NCBI RefSeq assembly: GCF_001676705.1
Contig: NZ_CP016170.1
Location: 744,001 to 808,000, forward strand
Direction of reading: 5' to 3'
Length of the DNA: 64,000 nucleotides
Origin: Bordetella bronchialis
GTDB lineage: Bacteria > Pseudomonadota > Gammaproteobacteria > Burkholderiales > Burkholderiaceae_B
The notes under the pieces: model-generated
What the model was told of the DNA's origin: nothing
Seen by the model: the letters and a program-made list of their open reading frames with translations, nothing else
Databases searched by the model: none
Shown here: positions 1 to 8,437 of the stretch, in pieces
Position numbering within the stretch: the stretch's first letter is position 1
Layout of the letters: the number at the start of each line of letters is the position of its first letter
Position numbers and translations under genes: made by a program

Positions 1-1
1 G

Positions 2-325
2 CGCGACCTGATCGACGACCTGGCGCGCGAGTGCACCGATGTGGTGGCGGCGCTGGGCGGGCGGCTGGCTTTCGATCCCATGCAGCTGGTCAAGCAGACG
101 CGCGCGGGCGAACGCCCCATCACCCGGCACGCGGGATCCATGGCCCTGGACATCGCACGCGGCGCCGCCACCGAGATCGACGAATTGACGGGCTACGTGG
201 TGCGTGAAGGCGATCGCCTGGGCGTGGACGTGACGGCGTGCCGGACAGTCTATCGCCTGGTCAAGGGACTGGAGCTGGCGCGTGCCGTCCAGCTGCGGGA
301 GCAGGCGGGAAACGCTCGGCCATGA
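2..325 (+). CDS. 2-dehydropantoate 2-reductase family, C-terminal part (5' cut by window)
   Basis: The window opens inside this gene; 107 codons are present, ending at a TGA. The visible part matches the helical C-terminal domain (ApbA_C) of ketopantoate reductases: an SM-D run followed by a TEID-L-GYVV stretch and a closing LVKGLELA helix. Full family members are about 300 residues and reduce 2-dehydropantoate with NADPH, with the nucleotide-binding N-terminal half lying upstream of the window. Many paralogues in these bacteria act on other 2-oxo acids, so the exact substrate is open. The next gene starts about 100 bases downstream on the same strand and is a solute receptor. Confidence 0.8.
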   Translation, partial: RDLIDDLARECTDVVAALGGRLAFDPMQLVKQTRAGERPITRHAGSMALDIARGAATEIDELTGYVVREGDRLGVDVTACRTVYRLVKGLELARAVQLREQAGNARP

Positions 326-424
326 TCCGGGTTCCGGGGCATGCCGCCGGGCGCAGGGGTAATACGAAATAAGTACGGCCGAAGAAGCCGGCGATAACAA
401 CGCATAGAACTTTGGAGACTTCCC

Positions 425-1408
425 ATGATTTTGTCGCTTTGCCGCGCGCGCTCGGTGGGGGCGCTGTTCCTGGCCGCCGCCGCGCTGGCCGCCCCGTCTG
501 CCCACGCCGACGATACATATCCTTCCAAGCCGATTTCCATCATCGTCGGCTATAGCGCCGGCGGGGCCAACGACCTGCTGGCCCGGCTGGTGGGCGAGAA
601 GATGTCCGCGTTGCTGAAGCAGCCGGTCATCGTGGAAAACAAGCCGGGCGCCGGCTCGATCATCGGCGCGAACTTCGTCGCCAAGGCGAAGGCGGACGGC
701 TACACGCTGCTGATGGGCGCGAGCGGCCCGATCTCCTTCAACCCGGCGCTTTACAAGAAGCTCCCCTACGACCCCCAGAAGGACCTGACCCCCGTGTCGC
801 TGGTCGGGACTTTTCCGCTGGTGCTGGTGACGCAGAAGTCCAATGAAGAGACCCGCTCTTTGCCGGGATTGATCGCCTATGCCAAGGCCCACCCCGGAAA
901 GTCCAACTACAGCGCGAGCTCGGCCTCATTCCAGTTGATCACCGAGCTGTTCAAGCGGCGCACGGGTACGCAATTCGAGTACATCCCCTACAAGAGCAGC
1001 TACGAATCCGTGATGGCCGTCAGCACGGGCGACGCGACCATCACCCTGGCCGACTCCAGCCCCGCGATGCAAGGCATATCCGGCGGCCGCGTGCTGCCGC
1101 TGGCGGTGACTTCGCCGCGCCGCATCGCTTTCCTGCCCGACACGCCGACGCTGAAGGAACTGGGCATCGATATGAACGTCGAGCTGTGGAGCGGGATCTT
1201 CGTGCCGGCCGGCACGCCCGCGCCCGTGGTACAGAAGCTGGAAGCCACCCTGAAGACGGTCATGGACGATGCCGACGTGCGCAAGCGGGTGGAAGGCATG
1301 TCCATCACGCCCGTAAGCAGCACATCCAAGGCCTTCGCCGAACGCATCGCCGAGGAAATTCCCTTGTGGAAGAAGGTCGCGGAGGACGCGGGGATACAGC
1401 CCAACTAG
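425..1408 (+). CDS. Bug/TctC-type periplasmic solute-binding receptor
   Basis: This is a periplasmic receptor of the Bug (tripartite tricarboxylate receptor) family, 327 residues, the usual size. Residues 1-28 form a signal peptide ending in AHA. The mature part opens with the family signature: YPSKPI strand, a GGANDLLAR loop, VIVENKPGAGS and then DGYTLL around residue 95. Known members bind carboxylates or amides for tripartite transporters or signalling. No TctA/TctB permease lies beside it. A GGAGA ribosome site sits before the ATG. It is followed after 32 bases by an IclR regulator. The ligand cannot be read from sequence. Confidence 0.9.
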   Translation: MILSLCRARSVGALFLAAAALAAPSAHADDTYPSKPISIIVGYSAGGANDLLARLVGEKMSALLKQPVIVENKPGAGSIIGANFVAKAKADGYTLLMGASGPISFNPALYKKLPYDPQKDLTPVSLVGTFPLVLVTQKSNEETRSLPGLIAYAKAHPGKSNYSASSASFQLITELFKRRTGTQFEYIPYKSSYESVMAVSTGDATITLADSSPAMQGISGGRVLPLAVTSPRRIAFLPDTPTLKELGIDMNVELWSGIFVPAGTPAPVVQKLEATLKTVMDDADVRKRVEGMSITPVSSTSKAFAERIAEEIPLWKKVAEDAGIQPN

Positions 1409-1440
1409 GGAAATCCGGTCGGTGCTAAGCTTTCTGCGCC

Positions 1441-2226
1441 ATGCCGACCAAGCCCATCAAGACCTCCCAGCGGGTATTCGAGATACTAGAGGCCTTCGAG
1501 ACCCAACAGCGCCCCATGGCCCTGAAGGACTTCACGCGGGCCTTTGGCTATCCGGCCTCCAGCGCATCGGCGCTGCTGAAAAGCCTGGTGACGCTAGGCT
1601 ATCTGGACTACGACCGCTTTTCGCGCACCTATATGCCGACCATGCGTATGGCGTCGCTCGGTACGTGGGTGCAGCGGGCGTTGTTCGGGCAGAACGAACA
1701 GGTGTTGCGGCTGATGCAGCGGCTGTCCGAAGCCTACGGCGAAACGGTCACGCTGGCCGCGCAAAGCGACCTGTACGTCCAGTACGTCTACCTGATTCCC
1801 TCGCGCCTGCCGATCTGGTATGCGGTTCCCATCGGCACCATCCGCCCCATCGCGAGGTCGGGCAGCGGCTGGGCCATGCTGGGCGTTCGCAGCAATGAGG
1901 AAATCGCCCAGCTGGTGCGGCGCATCAACTTCCATGAGCCGGATCCAGCCAGGAAGGTGTCGCTGGGCGAGCTGATGGCGCATGTCGAACAGGGCCGCCG
2001 CGACGGCTACGTATTCAACAAGCACACCCTGGAGCCGGGCGCGGGCGGGATCTGCATGGTGCTGCCCGAGCGCCGCTTCGGCCGGCTGTTCGCGCTGGCG
2101 GTCTCCGGCCCGGTGGAACGGCTGGAAGAAAAGGAAGCGGACGTGGTGGCGTCGTTGCGGGCCGGCATCTCGCAAATGGAGGCGGGCGGCCCGGGTCCCG
2201 CGGACCGTCCCGCGCCGTCTGCCTGA
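1441..2226 (+). CDS. IclR-family transcriptional regulator
   Basis: A 261-residue protein with IclR layout: an N-terminal winged helix-turn-helix at about residues 8-70 (TSQRVFEILEAF, then the ASSASALLKSL recognition helix) and a C-terminal ligand-binding domain from about residue 85. Length is typical. IclR proteins usually control adjacent catabolic genes with an aromatic or small-acid effector. It sits between a Bug gene and a dioxygenase-Bug-dehydrogenase gene set, all on the same strand, which are its likely targets. A perfect 10-base palindrome lies just downstream, before the dioxygenase gene. Confidence 0.88.
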   Translation: MPTKPIKTSQRVFEILEAFETQQRPMALKDFTRAFGYPASSASALLKSLVTLGYLDYDRFSRTYMPTMRMASLGTWVQRALFGQNEQVLRLMQRLSEAYGETVTLAAQSDLYVQYVYLIPSRLPIWYAVPIGTIRPIARSGSGWAMLGVRSNEEIAQLVRRINFHEPDPARKVSLGELMAHVEQGRRDGYVFNKHTLEPGAGGICMVLPERRFGRLFALAVSGPVERLEEKEADVVASLRAGISQMEAGGPGPADRPAPSA

Positions 2227-2264
2227 CCCGCCGGCACCCGCCGGTCCAAAGGCTCCGGAATTTC

Positions 2265-2274
2265 ACATATATGT
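2265..2274. promoter_or_regulatory. Perfect 10-bp palindrome, possible operator
   Basis: ACATATATGT is self-complementary, and the AT-rich flanks add two more pairs after one mismatch. It lies in the spacer between the IclR gene and the dioxygenase gene in otherwise GC-rich DNA. Inference: a regulator site, perhaps for the IclR protein. Short palindromes occur by chance, so this is weak. Confidence 0.35.
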
Positions 2275-2395
2275 AAATGCAGCGTCGATACGGCTTTCCG
2301 GCGCGGTTTCCAGGCACGGTGATAGAGTAATCGCGAGGCAAAAAAAAAAGCGCGTCCCAAGCCGCGTCCGCCTCCCCTCGCGTAGGAGACTCACC

Positions 2396-3289
2396 ATGCG
2401 CATCCAGCGTCTGCACCCGGACTTTGGCGCCGAAATCCACGGCATCGGCCTGATCGATGCGGCATCCGACGCCGGCGCCTTCGCCCAGGTACGCGCCGCC
2501 TTCGAGGAATACTCCGTACTGGTCTGGCGCGACCAACCCATCACCGACGACGTCCAAGCCGTTTTCTCTCGCGGGTTCGGGCCGTTGGAACTGGTCAAGG
2601 TAGGCTCGGCCGGGCATGGCACCTTCTATTCCCGTATGAGCAACATCGGCCCCGATGGCAAGATCGTGCCGCCTAGCGACAAGGCGCTGCTTATCGCGCG
2701 CGCCAACCAGCTGTGGCATACGGACAGCTCGTTCAAGAAGGTACCGGCGGTGGCATCGGTCCTGTCGGCGCGCGTTATCCCGGAACAGGGCGGTGAAACC
2801 GAATTCACGTCTACCCGCGCGGCATGGGAAAGACTGCGCCCGTCCGAGCAGGCGCAGCTGCGCGACGCGGTGGCGATCCATAGCTACGCCACGTCGCGCA
2901 ACCAGATCGATCCCACCATGATGACGCCGGAGGAGCACGCGAGCCTGCCGCCGGTGCGCCGCCGCCTGACCTGGTGCAATCCCGTGAATGGCCGGCGCTC
3001 GCTGTACCTGGCATCGCATGCCGGCGGCATCGAAGGCATGGGCGAACGGGAAGGCGCCGAACTGCTGGCCTACCTGATGGCGCATGCCACCGAGCCCGCG
3101 CATACCTATGCGCACAGCTGGAAGCCGGGCGACGTGGTGATGTGGGACAACCGGGCCACCATGCACCGTGGCAAGCCATGGGGCCCCGCGCAGTTGCGAT
3201 CCATCGTGCGCACGACCATCTCGGCGACCGAAGAACATGGCGTGAGGGACGTCCTGCCCGAGCTGTGGGACCAACGCGCAGCAGCCTGA
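2396..3289 (+). CDS. TauD/TfdA-family Fe(II)/2-oxoglutarate dioxygenase
   Basis: A 297-residue non-haem iron dioxygenase. The facial triad is visible: His108-Thr-Asp110 in a QLWHTDSSF motif, and the distal His257 in MHRGKPW. Arg272 in the following VRTT segment is placed to bind 2-oxoglutarate. The family hydroxylates substrates such as taurine, alkylsulfates or aryloxyacetates, often releasing sulfite or an aldehyde; the substrate here is unknown. The reading frame runs open far upstream through the IclR gene, but this ATG, preceded by GTAGGAGA, fits the family N-terminus. A Bug receptor gene follows after 52 bases, so import and oxidation are probably coupled. Confidence 0.88.
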   Translation: MRIQRLHPDFGAEIHGIGLIDAASDAGAFAQVRAAFEEYSVLVWRDQPITDDVQAVFSRGFGPLELVKVGSAGHGTFYSRMSNIGPDGKIVPPSDKALLIARANQLWHTDSSFKKVPAVASVLSARVIPEQGGETEFTSTRAAWERLRPSEQAQLRDAVAIHSYATSRNQIDPTMMTPEEHASLPPVRRRLTWCNPVNGRRSLYLASHAGGIEGMGEREGAELLAYLMAHATEPAHTYAHSWKPGDVVMWDNRATMHRGKPWGPAQLRSIVRTTISATEEHGVRDVLPELWDQRAAA

Positions 3290-3341
3290 AGGCCGCGCGC
3301 GGCGGAGCCGGAAAGGCCCGCATAAAAAGAGAGGAGACATC

Positions 3342-4328
3342 ATGAAAGTCAGCTCCATGACTGCTGCCTGCGTACTCGGCATGCTGACCGCGATCCCGCA
3401 ATCGGCCATTGCCGGTGGGCCCGGCGACTACCCCGACCGTCCCGTGCGCATCATCGTTCCCTACCCCGCGGGCGGCTCCACGGACATCCTGACCCGGCTG
3501 CTCGGCAAAGGCCTGACCCAGCGCTGGGGCCAGGCAGTGGTCGTGGAGAACCGGGGCGGTGCATCGGGCATCATCGGCACCGAGGCAGCCGCGCGCTCGG
3601 AGCCCGACGGCTATACGCTGCTGATGAATGGCAGCGGCCCGCACACCGTGAACATCAGCCTGTTCGATAAGCTGCCCTACGATCCCGTCAGGGACTTCGC
3701 ACCCGTCGTGCGCGGGATGACGATCCCGCTATTGATGGTGGCGCCGGCCAACGCGCCCTATGGCGACGTCAAGTCCTTCATCGCCTGGGCCCGGCAGCAC
3801 CCGCAGACGGCCAACTATTGTTCGATCGGTCCCGGCTCGCCTTCGCATTTGGCGGGTGAGCTGTTCAAGTCGATGTCCGGCCTGAGCCACCTGACACACG
3901 TTCCCTACAAGGGTAGCGGCCCGGCGATTATCGACACCATCTCCGGCACGTGCAACGTGATGTTCGACGCCGCGCTGTCGTCCGGACCGCAGGTCAAGAA
4001 CGGCAAAATGAAGTTGTTGGCGATCGGCACCGAGCAACGCGACCCGTCCTGGCCGAACACCCCCACCGTGTCGGAAAGCGGCCTGCCGGGCTTTAGCGCT
4101 TACACCTGGAGCGCACTGTTCGCGCCGGCCGGGACGCCCCCAGCCATCGTCAGGAAGATCCAGCAGGATGCCGACGTGGTGCTGCAGAGCGAGGAGGTCA
4201 AGAAGGCGCTGCTGGAGCAAGGCGCGCAGCCGGGCGGCGGTACCTCCGAGGACTTGAAGAAATTCGTGGACAGCGAAATTGCCAAGTGGGCCAAGGTGAT
4301 CAAGGACAGCCACATCACGATGAACTGA
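3342..4328 (+). CDS. Bug/TctC-type periplasmic solute-binding receptor
   Basis: A second Bug receptor, 328 residues, with a Sec signal peptide cut at about residue 25 and the YPDRPVRIIVPYPAGG-TD opening, VVVENRGGASG and DGYTLLM signatures. A strong GAGGAGA ribosome site precedes the ATG. It is the middle gene of a dioxygenase-receptor-dehydrogenase set, with 41 bases to the next start. It carries a Cys in the NYCSIG segment and another in GTCNV, which could form a disulfide; the first Bug in this window lacks both. Ligand unknown; it probably delivers the dioxygenase substrate. Confidence 0.9.
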   Translation: MKVSSMTAACVLGMLTAIPQSAIAGGPGDYPDRPVRIIVPYPAGGSTDILTRLLGKGLTQRWGQAVVVENRGGASGIIGTEAAARSEPDGYTLLMNGSGPHTVNISLFDKLPYDPVRDFAPVVRGMTIPLLMVAPANAPYGDVKSFIAWARQHPQTANYCSIGPGSPSHLAGELFKSMSGLSHLTHVPYKGSGPAIIDTISGTCNVMFDAALSSGPQVKNGKMKLLAIGTEQRDPSWPNTPTVSESGLPGFSAYTWSALFAPAGTPPAIVRKIQQDADVVLQSEEVKKALLEQGAQPGGGTSEDLKKFVDSEIAKWAKVIKDSHITMN

Positions 4329-4369
4329 GTCTGCCCGGATGGAGACGCAAACAATCAGGGTCAAGAGGA

Positions 4370-5272
4370 ATGAATCTAGCGATCGTAGGATGCGGTGTCG
4401 TCGGCTCGTCGTGGGCACTGGTCTTTTCCCGAGCCGGGCACGACGTGGCGATTTACGATCGCTCGCCCGATGCCGCCAAGGCGGCCCTTGCTTTCGTCGC
4501 CTCGGTCGATGCTTCCTGCGCAAAGCGATGCCGCATAGCCACCGATCTGGCCGATGCGCTGGCGCAAGCAGACTATGTCCAGGAAAGCGCGCCGGAGCGG
4601 CTGCCCATCAAGCAGGCGCTGTACAAAGAGATGGAGCCCCTTCTGGGCGCTACCGCTATCGTCGGAAGTTCGACATCCGGGCTTCCCGCCTCGAGCTTTA
4701 CCCGGGACATCGGAAATGCCGAGCGCTGCCTGGTGGCCCATCCGATCAATCCGCCTCACCTGATACCCCTGGTGGAGCTGGTTCCGGCGCCAGGCACGGC
4801 GCCCGAAACCATACGCTTCGTCCATGATCTGATGCGCGAGCTCGGCCAAAGCCCCATCACGCTGACGCGGGAGATCAACGGTTTTGTCGTGAACCGCCTG
4901 CAAAGCGCGGTGCTTGGGGAAGCCTTCCGGCTGGTGGGGGACGGCATTTGCACGCCCGAGGAAGTGGACATGGCGATGGCCGACGGCCTCGGCCTGCGCT
5001 GGTGCTTCATGGGGCCGTTCGCGACCATCGACCTGAATGCGGCGAACGGCCTCGCGGAATACTGCGCGAATCTCGGTCCCATGTATCACCGACTGGCGAA
5101 GGAGCAGGCCGATCCGCGTGAATGGGGGCCGGACCTGGTGTCCGGCATAGACGCCAGGATGCGCTCGCTCGCGCCGGCGCAAGCCCTGCCGGAGCGCCGC
5201 CGTTGGCGCGATCGCTTCCTGGCGCGCATCATCGAGGCGAAGCGGGCGATCTACAAGGAGCTTGGCGCCTGA
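4370..5272 (+). CDS. 3-hydroxyacyl-CoA dehydrogenase family NAD-dependent oxidoreductase
   Basis: A 300-residue dehydrogenase of the 3-hydroxyacyl-CoA/L-gulonate (lambda-crystallin) type. The NAD site GCGVVG is at residues 7-12, with acidic Asp30 ending the second strand. His124 (AHP-N-PP) and Glu136 (LVELV) form the expected catalytic pair, and GFVVNRLQ opens the C-terminal helical domain. The ATG chosen, after AAGAGGAA, starts directly at the Rossmann fold; an upstream in-frame start would add 28 unlike residues. It closes the dioxygenase/Bug set and converges on the next gene with only 21 bases between stops. It probably oxidises a hydroxy acid made or imported by the module. Confidence 0.85.
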   Translation: MNLAIVGCGVVGSSWALVFSRAGHDVAIYDRSPDAAKAALAFVASVDASCAKRCRIATDLADALAQADYVQESAPERLPIKQALYKEMEPLLGATAIVGSSTSGLPASSFTRDIGNAERCLVAHPINPPHLIPLVELVPAPGTAPETIRFVHDLMRELGQSPITLTREINGFVVNRLQSAVLGEAFRLVGDGICTPEEVDMAMADGLGLRWCFMGPFATIDLNAANGLAEYCANLGPMYHRLAKEQADPREWGPDLVSGIDARMRSLAPAQALPERRRWRDRFLARIIEAKRAIYKELGA

Positions 5273-5293
5273 GCCGACGCCGCAAGGCTCTGC

Positions 5294-6166
5294 TCAGCGC
5301 CCCGGCGCAAGGTAGTCCGCTATGTAGCGCTCATATACCTCGACCTGGCTCAGGCGATCCATCAGGGCCCCGGGCGCGACACGCTCCGGCACGGTGCACC
5401 CCAGGCGTTGCCGTTCGGTCCGCACGGCGTCGTAGAACGCCTGCGCCGCATCGGCGTAGGGCCTGTGGCCTGAAAACCCGATGCGCACGCCGCGGTCGGC
5501 CAGGTACTGCCTATCCTGCAGCAGCTCGGGGCCGCCACCGGCCAGGATAATTGGCAGGCGTACCTCCTGTGCGATCCGGTCCAGATCGGTGCGCTGCTTG
5601 AGCCAGGGGATGAACAAAGCGTCGGCGCCCGCTTGTTCGTACGCCCGCAGGCGGCGTATCGTCCCTTCTACGCCTTCGAGCGCCAAGGCGCTGGTGCGCG
5701 CGAAAATCGCCATGCCCGAATCGCCGCGCGCCCACACCGCGGCGCGGATCTTGTCCACGCCTTCTTCCAGCGTAATCAACTGGAATGGACCGGGAGCGCC
5801 GTGCGCGCGGGGCAGCAGCGTGTCTTCGATCGAGATGCCGCTCGCGCCCGCATCCTGCAGCTCTTGCACGGTGCGCATCACGTTCAAGGCATTGCCGTAT
5901 CCGTGGTCGGCATCCACCAGCAGGCTGAGCTTGGCGACGCGGGCGATACGCCGGGTTTGTTCGGCCAGTTCGGAAAGCGTCAGCACGATCAGGTCGGGCG
6001 CGCCCAGCACGGCCAGGGAAGCCACCGAGCCCCCCAGCACGCCGACCTGCACGCCCAGCTCATCGCCGATACGCGCCGACAAGGGATCGGCCACCGAGCT
6101 CGCCAGCACGCATTCCTTGCCCGCCAGGATTTGCCGCAAGCGGCTGCGACGGTCATTCACATTCAT
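5294..6166 (-). CDS. Oxaloacetate decarboxylase (isocitrate lyase/PEP mutase superfamily)
   Basis: A 290-residue TIM-barrel enzyme that closely resembles the soluble oxaloacetate decarboxylase typified by Pseudomonas PA4872. Shared landmarks are GGSVASL-VL-APD (about residues 45-58), the Mg-binding DADHGYGNALNVMRTV (Asp85, Asp87) and IEDTLLP (Glu114-Asp115). It has neither the KKCGH catalytic cysteine motif of isocitrate lyases nor the mutase signature, which supports decarboxylation of oxaloacetate to pyruvate. Start assigned at the ATG giving MNVNDRRS. It runs opposite to a LysR gene whose start is about 300 bases away, which may control it. Confidence 0.82.
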   Translation of the reverse strand: MNVNDRRSRLRQILAGKECVLASSVADPLSARIGDELGVQVGVLGGSVASLAVLGAPDLIVLTLSELAEQTRRIARVAKLSLLVDADHGYGNALNVMRTVQELQDAGASGISIEDTLLPRAHGAPGPFQLITLEEGVDKIRAAVWARGDSGMAIFARTSALALEGVEGTIRRLRAYEQAGADALFIPWLKQRTDLDRIAQEVRLPIILAGGGPELLQDRQYLADRGVRIGFSGHRPYADAAQAFYDAVRTERQRLGCTVPERVAPGALMDRLSQVEVYERYIADYLAPGR

Positions 6167-6267
6167 GGACGATCTCCGTTCATTCTCGGTTCGACCGGGC
6201 CAGGCGCCCGTTGCGTCGCTAGTATTTTCCGGGGTGCGAGTTGCGAAGTCCATCGATACCCTCGCGC

Positions 6268-6294
6268 CGCATCCGCATCCGCATCCGCATCCGC
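6268..6294. repeat. CGCATC hexanucleotide tandem repeat
   Basis: Four and a half perfect copies of the six-base unit lie between the divergent oxaloacetate decarboxylase and LysR genes. The surrounding spacer (6167-6460) holds no other feature I can support. Being intergenic, copy changes could alter promoter spacing by slipped-strand mispairing, but this is inference. Confidence 0.75.
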
Positions 6295-6460
6295 CCGCGC
6301 GGGGCATCGCTCCAGACCGGCAAAGCGCGACGCTCGCGCGCGGTAGGGGCTCCGGCTCTCCGGAGCGGCTGGTGCGGCAGTCGGCCGGGGAATGAGAAAA
6401 TGGCAGGAACTCCGGCGCGAGAGGCGGCCCGGCGTCGTCCATCATTCTTTCAAGGGAAAA

Positions 6461-7348
6461 ATGAACCAGCGGAATGTCACCTACCGGATGATCGAGGCAT
6501 TCCAGGCCGCCATGTTGCACGGCGGGATCAGCGCCGGGGCCGATGCGCTGGGGATATCGCAGCCGGCCATGAGCCGGCTCATCGCCGACCTGCAGAAATC
6601 GATAGGTTTCCCGCTGTTCGCCAAGAGCGGGCGCACGGTCAAGCCCACGGATGAAGCGCATGCCTTGATGGCGAAGGTGCAGCAGTCCTTCCTGGGCCTG
6701 GAACAGATCGTGGATTTCTCCGCCCAGTTGCGCAAGCAGAAGCTGGGCCAGCTGAGCATCTGCGCCATTCCGTCCATCGGCCACTCGATCATGCCCAGGG
6801 TGGTCGCGCAGCTCCGGCGGAAGTTTCCCGATGTGTTGATCAGCCTGCAGGTCAGCTCTTATGTCGACGTGGCGCGTCAGGTCAAGACGCGGCAGGCGGA
6901 TATCGGATTGACCGGGGATACCTTCTCGCTGGGCGGCCTGGAGACCGTCGCGGAGTTTTCCGCGGACTGCGTTTGCATCGGGACGCCCGCGTGGCTGGAC
7001 CCGCGCGCCGAGCATGTGGACGTGCAGGAGCTGGGCCGGCTGCCGTTCATCGCGCCGACGGGTACCTTCCGTCCTCGCCTGGACGCCTGGCTCAGGGCCA
7101 ACGATGTGCGGGTCGACGCCATGGCGGAGGCATCGCTCTTCCAGTCCATCAGCGATCTCTGCCTGGAGGGGCTGGGCGTCGCCGTCGTCGATCGCCTGAC
7201 CGGCATCAAGCACCGGGAGCGGGGCGGCCTGACCCTGCCGCTGCGGCCCTCCATGGCCTACACCGTCTATGCGACGGCGATGAGCGATACGCGGATGTCC
7301 GCGCCGGCGCGCGAGCTTATCCGGCTGGTGGCCGCGGCGCATGGCTGA
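6461..7348 (+). CDS. LysR-family transcriptional regulator
   Basis: A 295-residue LysR regulator: N-terminal helix-turn-helix (SAGADALGISQPAMSRLIADLQ, about residues 24-45) and a periplasmic-binding-like effector domain from about residue 90. The opening resembles the NocR/OccR opine-catabolism branch, which is notable because the genes downstream encode an opine-oxidase-like dehydrogenase. The ATG follows AAGGGAAAA; an earlier in-frame start would add 23 residues without homology. It is co-directional with the receptor/dehydrogenase genes and could activate them. Confidence 0.87.
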   Translation: MNQRNVTYRMIEAFQAAMLHGGISAGADALGISQPAMSRLIADLQKSIGFPLFAKSGRTVKPTDEAHALMAKVQQSFLGLEQIVDFSAQLRKQKLGQLSICAIPSIGHSIMPRVVAQLRRKFPDVLISLQVSSYVDVARQVKTRQADIGLTGDTFSLGGLETVAEFSADCVCIGTPAWLDPRAEHVDVQELGRLPFIAPTGTFRPRLDAWLRANDVRVDAMAEASLFQSISDLCLEGLGVAVVDRLTGIKHRERGGLTLPLRPSMAYTVYATAMSDTRMSAPARELIRLVAAAHG

Positions 7349-7358
7349 CACATAACAT

Positions 7359-7381
7359 CCAGGTATGGGTTGATCACCTGG
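7359..7381. promoter_or_regulatory. Inverted repeat CCAGGT-N11-ACCTGG upstream of Bug/oxidase operon
   Basis: A perfect 6-bp dyad with an 11-base centre lies in the 99-base gap between the LysR gene and the Bug gene. No T-run follows, so it is less likely to be an intrinsic terminator. Its position suits a LysR or other operator for the downstream operon. Modest statistical weight. Confidence 0.35.
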
Positions 7382-7447
7382 GGTCCATGGATGCGCAGCC
7401 GATGACTTCTTAGGATGGAGCCTCAATAAATTCCAAGGGGAATCCTG

Positions 7448-8428
7448 ATGTCCTGGAGCATCGCATGCCGGCCGTGGATGGCCGCCGTTTCAATGGGGAT
7501 GGTCTTTGCCGCGCCGGCGGCGCGGGCCGACTGGCCCGAGCGGCCCATACGGTTCGTCGTCAATGCCGCCGCGGGCGGCGCGGCGGACGGCACGGCCCGG
7601 GTGCTGGCCGAGGGGCTGGGCAAGCGATTGGGGCAGCCGGTCATCGTTGAAAACCGGCCGGGCGCCTCGGGTGCGATCGGGCTGGACATCGTCGCCAAGG
7701 CGGCGCCCGATGGCTACACCATCGGCAACGCCAACCTGGCGACGTACACCGTCACCGCGTTGACCGCGACGTCGCTGCCTTACAAGCCCGCGACGGACTT
7801 CACGCCCATCGCCAAGCAGTGGACGCAGCCGAATCTGCTGGGCGTCAGCCCCAAGCTGCCGGTGAAGACCGTCGCCGAGCTGGTGGCCTACGCCAAGGCG
7901 CACCCCAACGCAGTCTTCTACGGCTCCACGGGAACCGGCACGGCCCTGCACGTCCTGGGCGCCTTGTTCGCGAATCTGTCCGGCGCGCAACTGACGCATG
8001 TGCCTTACAAGAGCGCGCCCGCGGCCGAGCTCGATCTGTCGACCGGACAGATCCAGATGATGTTCAGCAACTTCACGTCCATGGAGCCGCAGGCGCGCGC
8101 GGGTCGTATCCGTGCATTGGCCATTACGGGACCGCAGCGTTCTCCCATGCTCCCCGATGTGCCCACGATCCGGGAGGCCGGTTACCCGGCGCTGGAGATG
8201 GAGACCTGGGGCGGAGTCGTCGGCCCCGCGCATATGCCGCCGGACATCGTGGAAAAGCTGAATCGCGAGATAAACGCGGTGCTTGCCGACCCCGCGGTCA
8301 TCAAGAAACATGCAAGCCTGGGCGCGACGGTGGCGCCGGCCTCTATCGCCGACTTCAAGCAAATGCTCGATGCCGACAGCGCCCGCTGGGGTGAAGTGAT
8401 CAGGCGCAACCACATCACGCTCGAGTAG
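7448..8428 (+). CDS. Bug/TctC-type periplasmic solute-binding receptor
   Basis: A 326-residue Bug receptor with a signal peptide ending near ARA (about residue 26), then WPERPIRFVVNAAAGGAAD, VIVENRPGASG and DGYT. The glycine loop reads AGGAADG rather than the commoner GGSTD, within family variation. AAGGGGAA gives a good ribosome site. Nine bases separate it from a FAD oxidoreductase, so it heads an operon with the three-subunit dehydrogenase and RidA. The ligand is therefore probably an amine, amino acid or opine, although known Bug ligands are mostly carboxylates. Confidence 0.9.
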   Translation: MSWSIACRPWMAAVSMGMVFAAPAARADWPERPIRFVVNAAAGGAADGTARVLAEGLGKRLGQPVIVENRPGASGAIGLDIVAKAAPDGYTIGNANLATYTVTALTATSLPYKPATDFTPIAKQWTQPNLLGVSPKLPVKTVAELVAYAKAHPNAVFYGSTGTGTALHVLGALFANLSGAQLTHVPYKSAPAAELDLSTGQIQMMFSNFTSMEPQARAGRIRALAITGPQRSPMLPDVPTIREAGYPALEMETWGGVVGPAHMPPDIVEKLNREINAVLADPAVIKKHASLGATVAPASIADFKQMLDADSARWGEVIRRNHITLE

Positions 8429-8437
8429 CAAAGCCGT

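Noticed and set aside
5294-7426. 710-codon minus-strand frame extending beyond the oxaloacetate decarboxylase start
   Set aside because: Only the last 290 codons match the enzyme; the rest is the antisense of the LysR gene and the spacer.
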